6,752 nt of DNA from an uncultured Alphaproteobacteria bacterium (GTDB lineage: Bacteria > Pseudomonadota > Alphaproteobacteria > Puniceispirillales > Puniceispirillaceae): the NCBI GenBank assembly GCA_913031555.1, contig CAJWDO010000091.1:1-6752 (forward strand). Reading direction: 5' to 3'. The stretch's first letter is position 1. Every line of letters begins with the position of its first letter. Position numbers and translations under genes: made by a program. Below the pieces are notes generated by a model. That model was not told the origin of the DNA and searched no databases. It saw only the letters and a program-made list of their open reading frames with translations. Shown here one piece after another: positions 1 through 5,254 of the stretch.

Positions 1-34
1 CATCAAACAGCCTGTATTCCGGATTCAGCTTCAT
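1..34 (-). CDS. Possible 5' end of a minus-strand gene, cut by the left window edge
   Basis: Reading leftwards, an ATG at 34-32 opens a frame of 11 codons (MKLNPEYRLFD) to the window edge. An in-frame TAA lies three codons upstream (43-41), so translation cannot begin much earlier. An AAGG-like ribosome binding site sits about 8 nt before the ATG. The gene would be divergent from the gmhB-like gene. Eleven residues are too few to assign a family, and I do not recognise the product. A plus-strand frame is also open across this stretch, so the gene call itself is tentative. Confidence 0.35.
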   Translation of the reverse strand, partial: MKLNPEYRLFD

Positions 35-86
35 CTTTCGTTACCTTGTGCCCTGTCGCTGTTTCCGCGAGGCCCCAACCTTGCCA

Positions 87-142
87 GATTTGGACCCGTC
101 GGATTTGGACCCGTCGGATTTGGACCCGTCGGATTTGGACCT
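87..142. repeat. 15-bp tandem repeat, about 3.7 copies
   Basis: The unit gatttggacccgtcg occurs at 87-101, 102-116 and 117-131, with a partial fourth copy (gatttggacc) at 132-141/142. The three full copies are identical, which suggests recent expansion by slippage. The unit length is a multiple of three. In the plus frame that contains it, the repeat would read LDPSD repeatedly and end at a TAG at 144-146. It lies upstream of the possible leftward gene and about 145 bp before the gmhB-like start. There are no spacers between units, so it is not a CRISPR. Confidence 0.95.
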
Positions 143-146
143 TTAG

Positions 147-285
147 GGGGTATCGAGGACCGCCCTCGTCACTGTCCTAACGCATGACGCGCGGGCGGGC
201 AATCTCTGAGCCTGAAAATGACACGCTCGGCTCGTGATCTACCGCGTCAATGGTGCCATGAGACGGCCATGGGACCGGATTACAC
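147..285. other. Intergenic leader before the gmhB-like gene
   Basis: This stretch lies between the tandem repeat and the first plus-strand gene. An in-frame TGA at 259-261 limits how far upstream the gmhB-like gene could start. A weak 5-bp inverted repeat (cgagg/cctcg, 154-158 and 164-168) is present, but it has no T-run and is too short to call a terminator. I found no convincing -35/-10 pair on either strand and no RNA gene. Confidence 0.5.
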
Positions 286-900
286 ATGGACAGTGGAGAT
301 CCATTCAGCCTAGATGAACCCATGAAAACACCATCAGTTAGAAAATCAGGCATGGCAACGTCGCGGTGGCGCGGCGCGGTGTTTCTGGATCGCGACCAGA
401 CGCTGAACATCGATCATGGCTACACTCATCTGGTGGATGACTTTGCATGGATGCCCGGTGCGCCCGAAGCGTTGGCCCAGTTTCATCGTCATGGCATCAG
501 CTGTTTTATCGTCACCAATCAAGGCGGGATCGGCCGCCAATTTTACACCGATGCCCAGATGCAGGAATTCAACGACCATCTGATGGCACAGACCGTTCTC
601 GCCGGAGGCCACATTCAGGATATCACCCACTGCCCGCACCACCCCGAAGCGCCCACCCCAGCCATGCAAACGCCCTGCGAGTGTCGCAAGCCGGCACCGG
701 GGATGTTGCTGGAACTAGCCGGCAAATGGAATGTCGACCTGACGGAATCGGTGATGATCGGCGACCGCGAAAGCGACGTGATCGCTGGCAGGGCCGCCGG
801 ATGCCACGCCTATCTTTTCGACGGGTCGGACCTGTCCGGGCTGGCGCGGCAGGTGATCGACCGGCATTTCACCGGCAGTCATGGTGGCGACAATGTATGA
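286..900 (+). CDS. gmhB: HAD-family D,D-heptose 1,7-bisphosphate phosphatase-like protein (GmhB/HisB-N type)
   Basis: This is a HAD-superfamily phosphatase of the GmhB/histidinol-phosphatase group. GmhB removes the C7 phosphate of heptose 1,7-bisphosphate on the cytoplasmic route to ADP-heptose for LPS. All HAD motifs are visible: motif I D35-R-D37-Q-T, motif II VTN (T77), motif III K135 in CRKP, and motif IV GDRESD with D160 and D164. A GmhB-type zinc loop is present as C116-P-H118 and C131-E-C133. The 204 aa are slightly longer than E. coli GmhB because of a 22-residue N-terminal lead. Family members usually begin about 8 residues before motif I, so Met23 (position 352) or Met13 (322) may be the true start; no upstream site has a strong Shine-Dalgarno. 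The usual DRDGT is here DRDQT. The 3' end overlaps the next gene, implying coupling. Substrate is inferred from family; histidinol phosphate or another sugar phosphate is possible. Confidence 0.87.
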   Translation: MDSGDPFSLDEPMKTPSVRKSGMATSRWRGAVFLDRDQTLNIDHGYTHLVDDFAWMPGAPEALAQFHRHGISCFIVTNQGGIGRQFYTDAQMQEFNDHLMAQTVLAGGHIQDITHCPHHPEAPTPAMQTPCECRKPAPGMLLELAGKWNVDLTESVMIGDRESDVIAGRAAGCHAYLFDGSDLSGLARQVIDRHFTGSHGGDNV

Positions 901-2131
901 CGGGGCGCATGATGTAGCGGTTGTTGGCGGCGGTCTGACCGGTGTGATGATGGCGACGGCGCTGTCGCATGCCGGCGTGGATGTCGTGCTGGTCGACCGG
1001 GATGGTGGTCGCACATCTGACAGTGATGAACGGACGACGACAATCAACGCTGCCGGGGCGCGGATGCTGGCGGCACTTGGCGTCTGGGACCGTCTGCCGA
1101 CACCGCCGGCCCCGGTCCGCCGCATCGCCATCGCCGAAGGACCCACGCCAACCGGGCTGGCGGCGCGGCGGCGCGCGCAGACCGACCTGTCATGGCAGAC
1201 AGTCGAAGCGCCAATGGCCTTCGTGGTTGGAAATGTGGCGTTGCAGGCCGCGCTTCGCGACAGCATCGCGGCACGCCCGGTCACGCAAATCTCCGGCATG
1301 GCGGTATCGGAATGGCAGAACCATGAAGATGGCGCGAAACTGCGCCTGACGGATGCCAACGGCACATCATCATCGCTTCACGCCGCGCTGGTGGTGGCCT
1401 GTGACGGTGCGCGCAGCCAGTTGGCAGAAGCGGCCGGGATCGGCTTTCGCGAGACCCGCCAGACGCAGACAGCCATCGTGACCATCCTCGAGGCCGAACG
1501 GCATCATGACGACACGGCCTTTCAACGCTTTCTGCAGACCGGTCCCTTTGCCCTGATGCCGTTTGACGGTACCAGGCTGTCACTTGTCTGGACGCTTCCG
1601 AACAGTGAGGCGGAACGCCTTTTGACGGTTGATGAGACCACCTTCGAAGCTGCCTGCCTTGAGGCATTCGGCCCCGGCCTTGGCTATCTTCGCCTGGCCG
1701 CCAAACGGCTTGTCTGGCCGTTGCGGCCAAACTGGCGGCGGCGCATCACGGCGCCGGGGCTGGTCCTGGCCGGCGACGCTGCGCATGCCATTCATCCGCT
1801 GGCCGGTCAGGGATATAATCTGGCGCTTGCCGATGCGGCGGTGCTGGCGGACCTTCTGATTGAGAATCGACGGCGCGGCCTGCCGGCATCGCACCTGTCG
1901 CTTCGGCAAGCCTATGCGGCGGCCAGGTGGCGCGAGCGGGCGGCGATGACCATGGCGACATCGGGCCTGAACAGCCTGTTTTCCAATGCGCCGGCAGGGG
2001 TACGCCGTCTTGCCGGGCTAGGCTTTGCGGTGCTTGACCGGCTGCCCGTAAAAACGATCTTTTCCGACATCGCCGCAGGTGGCCAGCTTGCTGAGGCGGC
2101 GCTGCTGGAAGGCAGGCTTCCCGGCGACTAG
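893..2131 (+). CDS. ubiH: UbiH/COQ6-family FAD-dependent monooxygenase (ubiquinone biosynthesis hydroxylase)
   Basis: This is a class A flavoprotein hydroxylase of the UbiH/UbiF/COQ6 family, which adds hydroxyl groups to the ring of ubiquinone precursors using NAD(P)H and O2. The 412-aa product has the full family pattern. An N-terminal dinucleotide motif GGGLTG (GxGxxG, residues 12-17) is followed by an acidic residue closing the second strand (VLVD, D35). The DG motif is CDGARS (171-172), and the FAD-ribityl GD motif is AGDAAHAIHPLAGQG (294-295). The C-terminal helices (LDRLPVKTIF) resemble other UbiH proteins. I prefer ATG 893 because GGTGG lies 5 nt upstream. ATG 881 is possible and adds four residues. 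The start overlaps the gmhB-like gene by 8 bp, so the two are probably one transcript. Family assignment is firm; which ring position it hydroxylates (UbiH, UbiF, UbiL or UbiM activity) cannot be read from sequence. Confidence 0.9.
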   Translation: MYDGAHDVAVVGGGLTGVMMATALSHAGVDVVLVDRDGGRTSDSDERTTTINAAGARMLAALGVWDRLPTPPAPVRRIAIAEGPTPTGLAARRRAQTDLSWQTVEAPMAFVVGNVALQAALRDSIAARPVTQISGMAVSEWQNHEDGAKLRLTDANGTSSSLHAALVVACDGARSQLAEAAGIGFRETRQTQTAIVTILEAERHHDDTAFQRFLQTGPFALMPFDGTRLSLVWTLPNSEAERLLTVDETTFEAACLEAFGPGLGYLRLAAKRLVWPLRPNWRRRITAPGLVLAGDAAHAIHPLAGQGYNLALADAAVLADLLIENRRRGLPASHLSLRQAYAAARWRERAAMTMATSGLNSLFSNAPAGVRRLAGLGFAVLDRLPVKTIFSDIAAGGQLAEAALLEGRLPGD

Positions 2132-2137
2132 ATGTTT

Positions 2138-2149
2138 CCGGATATCCGG
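2138..2149. repeat. Perfect 12-bp palindrome between convergent genes
   Basis: The sequence ccggatatccgg is its own reverse complement and lies 6 bp after the ubiH stop, in the 68-bp gap between the convergent ubiH and DUF971 genes. There is no loop and no T-run, so it does not look like an intrinsic terminator. It might be chance or a protein-binding site. Confidence 0.5.
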
Positions 2150-2199
2150 GGCCTCAATCCAGTGCTTTAATCCGAAGTCGTTATCTGGCGCGCGCAGCC

Positions 2200-2541
2200 C
2201 TAGCGGCCAGCGACCCGGTCACGATAATCGGCCATCAGACTGTCCTGACGCCGGCCATAATCCTGCAGAATGTCCCAGCTGAAGATACCGGTGTTATGGC
2301 CATCATCGAACGTCAGCCTGACAGCGTAATTCCCCACCGGCTCGATCCCGGTGATACGGACATCCTGTTTGCCAAGCGGCGTTGTTTTCTGGCCAACGCC
2401 ATGTCCCTGCACCTCGGCCGAGGGTGATTCAACACGCAGCAGCTCGGCGCTCAGCACCATGCTTTCACCGCCCTCGAATGTGACGTTGAGTGTTTTCTTG
2501 TCCGCACTGAGCCTGATTTCGGATGGCCAGGCGTCATTCAT
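2200..2541 (-). CDS. DUF971 protein (gamma-butyrobetaine hydroxylase-like N-terminal domain)
   Basis: This 113-aa protein consists almost entirely of one DUF971 domain. Characteristic stretches are visible: WPSEIRLS near the N-terminus, AELLRVESPSAEVQGHG in the middle, and IEPVGNYAVRLTFDDGH with TGIFSWDIL in the second half. The domain is known as the N-terminal part of gamma-butyrobetaine hydroxylase and as a C-terminal domain of the plant Fe-S scaffold HCF101; its stand-alone bacterial role is not established. Here there is no catalytic oxygenase domain. The start codon overlaps the stop of the Trm112-family gene by 4 bp (ATGA), a classic coupled arrangement, and a GGGGA sequence lies about 9 nt upstream of the ATG. 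It is the last gene of the minus-strand block and converges with ubiH. A link to metal or Fe-S handling is inference only. Confidence 0.9.
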   Translation of the reverse strand: MNDAWPSEIRLSADKKTLNVTFEGGESMVLSAELLRVESPSAEVQGHGVGQKTTPLGKQDVRITGIEPVGNYAVRLTFDDGHNTGIFSWDILQDYGRRQDSLMADYRDRVAGR

Positions 2542-2774
2542 GATGTGCTGTCCCCACCGTCATCAAGCGCGCGCGATTCGTCAACGAGCATGATCGGCAC
2601 CCCGTCACGAACCGGAAAGGCGCGGCCAAGCTGATGGCTGACAAGCTCATTGCGAACCCGGTCATATTTAAGTGGTCCATGCGTTACCGGGCATACCAGC
2701 ACCTCGAGAAGGGCCGGATCGAGACGTGCCGAATCAGGGCGCGTCTGCGCGCTGTCATCAATGTCTTGCATCAT
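2538..2774 (-). CDS. Trm112/UPF0434 (YcaR-like) family protein
   Basis: This is a small protein of the Trm112/UPF0434 family. In eukaryotes and archaea Trm112 is an obligate partner and activator of methyltransferases; the bacterial YcaR-type proteins are less understood. The core is recognisable as LDPALLEVLVCPVTHGPL followed by LGRAFPVRDGVPIMLVDESRAL. E. coli YcaR has a CxxC pair and a further cysteine, whereas this protein has only one cysteine (CPVT), so classical zinc binding is doubtful. I place the start at ATG 2774 (or 2771) because GAGGA (2780-2784) is 5 or 8 nt upstream. ATG 2792 is in frame but has a poor ribosome site. With this start it overlaps the LON-domain gene by about 17 bp at its 5' end and the DUF971 gene by 4 bp at its 3' end, pointing to translational coupling in one operon. 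Confidence 0.9.
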   Translation of the reverse strand: MMQDIDDSAQTRPDSARLDPALLEVLVCPVTHGPLKYDRVRNELVSHQLGRAFPVRDGVPIMLVDESRALDDGGDSTS

Positions 2775-3402
2775 TCTGGTCCTCATCGCCATGTAAGGCC
2801 ATTTCCATTATCGCGATCAGAAGATCGCCCCGGCTTCGCACGCCCTCAGCCTCGAGAAGGGCCTGTTTTTCGGCAACATCGAATGGACAGACCATGGCAA
2901 GCGTGTTCAGGATTGCGCTGTCATCCGATTGTTCAATCTGGTCCCAGTCGGCCTCGAAACCCTGGGTCTCGAAATAGCGCCGCATGACGGCGAACATATG
3001 GTCACGGTCGGCGATTCCGCCTTCACCATTTCCAAGGTCAGACCTGAATTCATCCCACGAGACAGTGGCGAGGCGGTAGCCACGCTCGGTCAGATGATGG
3101 CCGCCAAGACGGAATCTGCAGACGCCGTTGAGGGCGACCATGAAGCGGCCGTCACCGGTTTCCTGAAAATAGCCGATCCGGCCGGCGCATCCGATGCCAA
3201 AAAGCTCTCCATCCTCGTCAATCGGCTGCACCATGCCGATCAGCCGTCCCGGCGCGCCAAGAGCATCCTCGATCATGGCAAGATAGCGCGGCTCAAAGAT
3301 GTTCAGCGGCAACTGGCCTTGCGGCAGAAGCAGCGCATTCGGAAGCGGGAAAATCGGAATTTGCGATGGCAGTGCCAAATCGGTATCGCGTTCAAATGTC
3401 AT
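2758..3402 (-). CDS. Stand-alone LON substrate-binding-domain protein
   Basis: This 214-aa protein matches the N-terminal substrate-binding domain of Lon protease but lacks the AAA+ and Ser-Lys protease parts. Characteristic early motifs are IPIFPLPNALLLPQGQLPLNIFEPRY and MIEDAL. The middle carries IGCAGRIGYF and LNGVCRFRL, and a helical C-terminal segment follows with NTLAMVCPFDVAEKQALLEA. Such short proteins are common in proteobacteria and are often mislabelled as peptidase S16 or ATP-dependent protease La; no protease site is present. Their job is not settled; binding of unfolded protein or peptide is an inference from Lon. I choose ATG 3402 because AGGAG (3410-3414) lies 7 nt upstream. 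An in-frame ATG at 3444 would add 14 residues without a good ribosome site. It lies 60 bp after the thioredoxin gene and overlaps the Trm112-family gene. Confidence 0.9.
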   Translation of the reverse strand: MTFERDTDLALPSQIPIFPLPNALLLPQGQLPLNIFEPRYLAMIEDALGAPGRLIGMVQPIDEDGELFGIGCAGRIGYFQETGDGRFMVALNGVCRFRLGGHHLTERGYRLATVSWDEFRSDLGNGEGGIADRDHMFAVMRRYFETQGFEADWDQIEQSDDSAILNTLAMVCPFDVAEKQALLEAEGVRSRGDLLIAIMEMALHGDEDQNDARH

Positions 3403-3409
3403 TGGTCCG

Positions 3410-3414
3410 CTCCT
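3410..3414 (-). promoter_or_regulatory. Ribosome binding site deciding the LON-domain gene start
   Basis: On the minus strand AGGAG lies 7 nt before ATG 3402-3400. It is the strongest Shine-Dalgarno match in the block and supports this start over the upstream in-frame ATG at 3444. Confidence 0.7.
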
Positions 3415-3462
3415 GTCGGTGTGTATCTGTAGATGAATGTGCACATGGATCTGCGCACGGCA

Positions 3463-4362
3463 TCATGAAAACAGCAGGGTCGACAATTTGCGCCGCGCCG
3501 CTATGACATCCGGATTCGCGGTGCCAAGCGAGGCAAAGAACTCAAGAAGTTGCAACCGCGCCACATCGTCATTCCAACCGCGTTCGATGCGAATTGATTC
3601 AAGAAGCTGTTCCATCGCTTCGGCATTCTGCCCAACGGCGAACAGCGCCAGCGCGCAATCCTGACGTGCCGCGAGGTCTGCCGGGTTCGCCTCGACCGCG
3701 GCCCTTGCAGTGTCCAACTCGCCAGCCGACGAGGCGGCTTTCTCGGCCAGATCGACCGCGGCAATCGCCGTCTTCATCGCCGGATCATTCAGATATTCGT
3801 CATTCAGCTGGTCGATAACCTCGCGCGCGCCTGCGATGTCGCCGGACGCCGTGAGACAACGCACGACACCGGCAAGCGCCGGCACAGATTCAGGCGTTTC
3901 GCTCATCACCTGCTGGAACTGCATCATCGCCGTGTCCGGATCGCCGGCGGCAAGCGCCGCCTCGGCTGCTTCCAGCATCGCGGCGGTATCCGCACCGCCG
4001 CCACCCATGCCTGCCAGCTTGTCGACGAACTCCTTGACCGCTGATTCCGGCTGCGCACCGGCAAACGCGTCAACAGGCTTCCCATCGACAAAACCATAGA
4101 CCGTCGGCACCGACTGCACCCGCATCTGCTGGGCGATCTGCGCGTTGTCGTCGATATTCACCCGTACCATGCGTACCTTACCACCGCTGGCGCCAACGAC
4201 TTTTTCAAGCACCGGGCCAAGCTGCTTACAGGGACCGCACCAGGGGGCCCAGAACTGGGCAAGTGTCGGCGTGGTGGCAGAGGCCTCGATAACCTCGGCC
4301 ATGAAATTATCCATCGTCACGTCAACAGGTGCTGACGCTCCACCCGCAATCAATTGGTCCAT
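3463..4362 (-). CDS. cnoX: Thioredoxin-domain co-chaperone (CnoX/YbbN-like)
   Basis: This 299-aa cytoplasmic protein has a thioredoxin domain in roughly residues 12-118 and an alanine-rich, helical TPR-like tail in roughly 125-299. The redox site is WCGPC (C42 and C45), and the cis-proline motif VPTV is at residue 86. This is the CnoX (YbbN) architecture: a holdase that protects unfolding proteins and hands them to GroEL or DnaK. E. coli CnoX lacks a working CxxC, while Caulobacter CnoX keeps it; the intact site here fits the alphaproteobacterial type, so thiol reduction as well as chaperone binding is expected. A purine-rich GAGAG stands just before the ATG. The gene lies 148 bp downstream of the tRNA-editing gene and 60 bp upstream of the LON-domain gene, the larger gaps of the block, and may have its own promoter. 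Older annotations would call it thioredoxin TrxA. Confidence 0.9.
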   Translation of the reverse strand: MDQLIAGGASAPVDVTMDNFMAEVIEASATTPTLAQFWAPWCGPCKQLGPVLEKVVGASGGKVRMVRVNIDDNAQIAQQMRVQSVPTVYGFVDGKPVDAFAGAQPESAVKEFVDKLAGMGGGGADTAAMLEAAEAALAAGDPDTAMMQFQQVMSETPESVPALAGVVRCLTASGDIAGAREVIDQLNDEYLNDPAMKTAIAAVDLAEKAASSAGELDTARAAVEANPADLAARQDCALALFAVGQNAEAMEQLLESIRIERGWNDDVARLQLLEFFASLGTANPDVIAARRKLSTLLFS

Positions 4363-4405
4363 GGCACTCTCGCTCTTTCAACTGGCGTTTTGTCTCGACA
4401 CCCTG

Positions 4406-4433
4406 AATCTAGGCATCGACCCGGTCAAAACAA
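4406..4433 (-). promoter_or_regulatory. Weak candidate promoter for the cnoX-led genes
   Basis: On the minus strand TTGTTT (4433-4428) is followed after 16 nt by TAGATT (4411-4406), about 44 bp before the cnoX start. The match is only 3/6 and 4/6 to the sigma-70 consensus. It is offered because the 148-bp gap suggests a separate start of transcription; it may be chance. Confidence 0.22.
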
Positions 4434-4459
4434 GATGCACGGCCCAACTGACAACGCCG

Positions 4460-4494
4460 CAGGATCACACGACAGGATCACACAACAGCCTGTC
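4460..4494. repeat. Short direct repeat combined with an inverted repeat in the intergenic gap
   Basis: The 11-mer caggatcacac occurs twice, at 4460-4470 and 4473-4483, with a 13-bp period. The second copy overlaps a perfect 6-bp inverted repeat, gacagg (4471-4476) and cctgtc (4489-4494), with a 12-nt loop. It follows the stop of the tRNA-editing gene by about 17 bp on the minus strand. It could form a weak hairpin in the transcript or be a binding site. No T-run follows, so I do not call a terminator. Confidence 0.4.
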
Positions 4495-4510
4495 TGCTGC
4501 GGATCGGATG

Positions 4511-5029
4511 CTAGAGCGAGATGATCTGCGGGTCGTGGCCGGTGATCTGAAAGAAGCGGCGCAGCGCATCCGGGGTGACGCCCAGCGTGAGGTCATTCAC
4601 CAGCGGGTGAAAGAACAGCATATCGGCCTCCATGAGGCTGGCATCGATCGACAATTTGACACGATGTTCGGAATCATTGATCAGCGTAAAGGGGCTGACC
4701 GCACCCGGCCGGACGCCGAGAAACTCAAACAGCCTGTCGGCGCTGCCAAAGGACAACCGGTCCGAACCGATCATCGCCGGCAATGCCTTCAGGTCGATAT
4801 CACGATCCTCCTGCGCCACAATCAGGTGGCTCTTCTTCTTCTTGTCACGAAGATAGAGATTCTTCACATGCGTGCCATCCATCTGACCACGAAACGCCTT
4901 GGAATCCTCAACCGTGCGAAGCGGCGGATGCTCGTGAACCGAATAGGTTATGCCGGCATCATCAAGCGTTGCCATCAGCGCGTCGGGCGTGGTTGGCAGG
5001 GTGTCCTTGAAGGCAGATGAGGCGTCCAT
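4511..5029 (-). CDS. Prolyl-tRNA editing protein, ProXp-ala/PrdX type (YbaK-like deacylase)
   Basis: This 172-aa protein belongs to the YbaK/aminoacyl-tRNA deacylase superfamily, in the ProXp-ala (PrdX) branch. That branch hydrolyses Ala wrongly attached to tRNA(Pro) by prolyl-tRNA synthetase lacking its own editing domain. Visible family motifs are EHPPLRTVED (residues 33-42), the conserved lysine in HVKNLYLRDKKKK (K56, N57), DRLSFGSADRL (90-100), GVRPGAVSPFTLIND (105-119) and FFHPLVND (139-146). Length is normal for the branch. The start at 5029 is supported by AAGGA 8 nt upstream. It is the first gene of the minus-strand block and lies divergently to the Gfo/Idh/MocA gene. A perfect TTGACA stands upstream. 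Cys-tRNA(Pro) editing by classical YbaK is the main alternative, but the HPP, GVxPG and C-terminal HPL pattern favours ProXp-ala. Confidence 0.88.
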   Translation of the reverse strand: MDASSAFKDTLPTTPDALMATLDDAGITYSVHEHPPLRTVEDSKAFRGQMDGTHVKNLYLRDKKKKSHLIVAQEDRDIDLKALPAMIGSDRLSFGSADRLFEFLGVRPGAVSPFTLINDSEHRVKLSIDASLMEADMLFFHPLVNDLTLGVTPDALRRFFQITGHDPQIISL

Positions 5030-5061
5030 GGTGGGAATCCTTGCAAAGCTGGTCCTGGGTC

Positions 5062-5080
5062 GTCTGTCAGGTTCAGACAG
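5062..5080. promoter_or_regulatory. Overlapping inverted repeats, possible operator at the tRNA-editing gene promoter
   Basis: Two interleaved dyads share these bases: gtctg (5062-5066) with cagac (5074-5078), and ctgtc (5064-5068) with gacag (5076-5080). Each has a 7-nt centre. The site lies across the expected transcription start of the candidate leftward promoter. It could be an operator or a small 5'-UTR hairpin; the arms are only 5 bp, so chance is possible. Confidence 0.3.
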
Positions 5081-5105
5081 TTAGAGCGCCGCACGGCTTT
5101 GTCAA
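5078..5105 (-). promoter_or_regulatory. Candidate promoter for the minus-strand block
   Basis: Read on the minus strand, a perfect -35 hexamer TTGACA (5105-5100) is followed after 16 nt by TAACTG (5083-5078), a poor -10. It lies about 50 bp before the start of the tRNA-editing gene, a fitting distance. The -35 is the evidence; the -10 position is uncertain. Confidence 0.4.
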
Positions 5106-5193
5106 GAAACGCCCTTGATCATTCATAAGAAACATACCTCGCAACGGCACCGCACAATCATCAGGGGAGAGGGTGTGTAACAGAATGCAACGA

Positions 5194-5220
5194 TTGACCG
5201 GCAAATGGTGGTGGTATTAC
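5194..5220 (+). promoter_or_regulatory. Candidate promoter for the sugar-modification genes
   Basis: TTGACC (5194-5199) is followed after 15 nt by TATTAC (5215-5220), about 35 bp before the start of the Gfo/Idh/MocA gene. Each hexamer is close to sigma-70 consensus but the spacing is short. A small dyad (tggtg 5209-5213 and cacca 5220-5224) overlaps the -10 and could be a repressor site. Confidence 0.3.
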
Positions 5221-5254
5221 ACCAATTTCGAACTTCACGCGAAAGCAGGTGGCG

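Noticed and set aside
87..142. CRISPR-like array
   Set aside because: Units are directly adjacent with no spacers and are only 15 bp long.
715..1365. Minus-strand open frame of 216 codons across the gmhB/ubiH junction
   Set aside because: Shadow of two well-supported plus-strand genes, with biased Ala/Arg/Ser composition and no ribosome site evidence.
2132..2199. Bidirectional intrinsic terminator between ubiH and the DUF971 gene
   Set aside because: The palindrome has no loop and no T-run follows on either strand, so a terminator cannot be supported although one might be expected here.
2758..3402. Lon protease or peptidase S16
   Set aside because: Only the N-terminal substrate-binding domain is present; no Walker motifs or Ser-Lys catalytic region, and the length is normal for the stand-alone family, so it is not a truncated pseudogene either.
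2929..3432. Plus-strand open frame of 167 codons inside the LON-domain gene
   Set aside because: Opposite-strand shadow; the minus-strand product matches the LON domain from end to end.
4145..5020. Plus-strand open frame of 291 codons opposite cnoX and the tRNA-editing gene
   Set aside because: It spans two genes with strong family motifs and the gap between them; its translation resembles no family I know.
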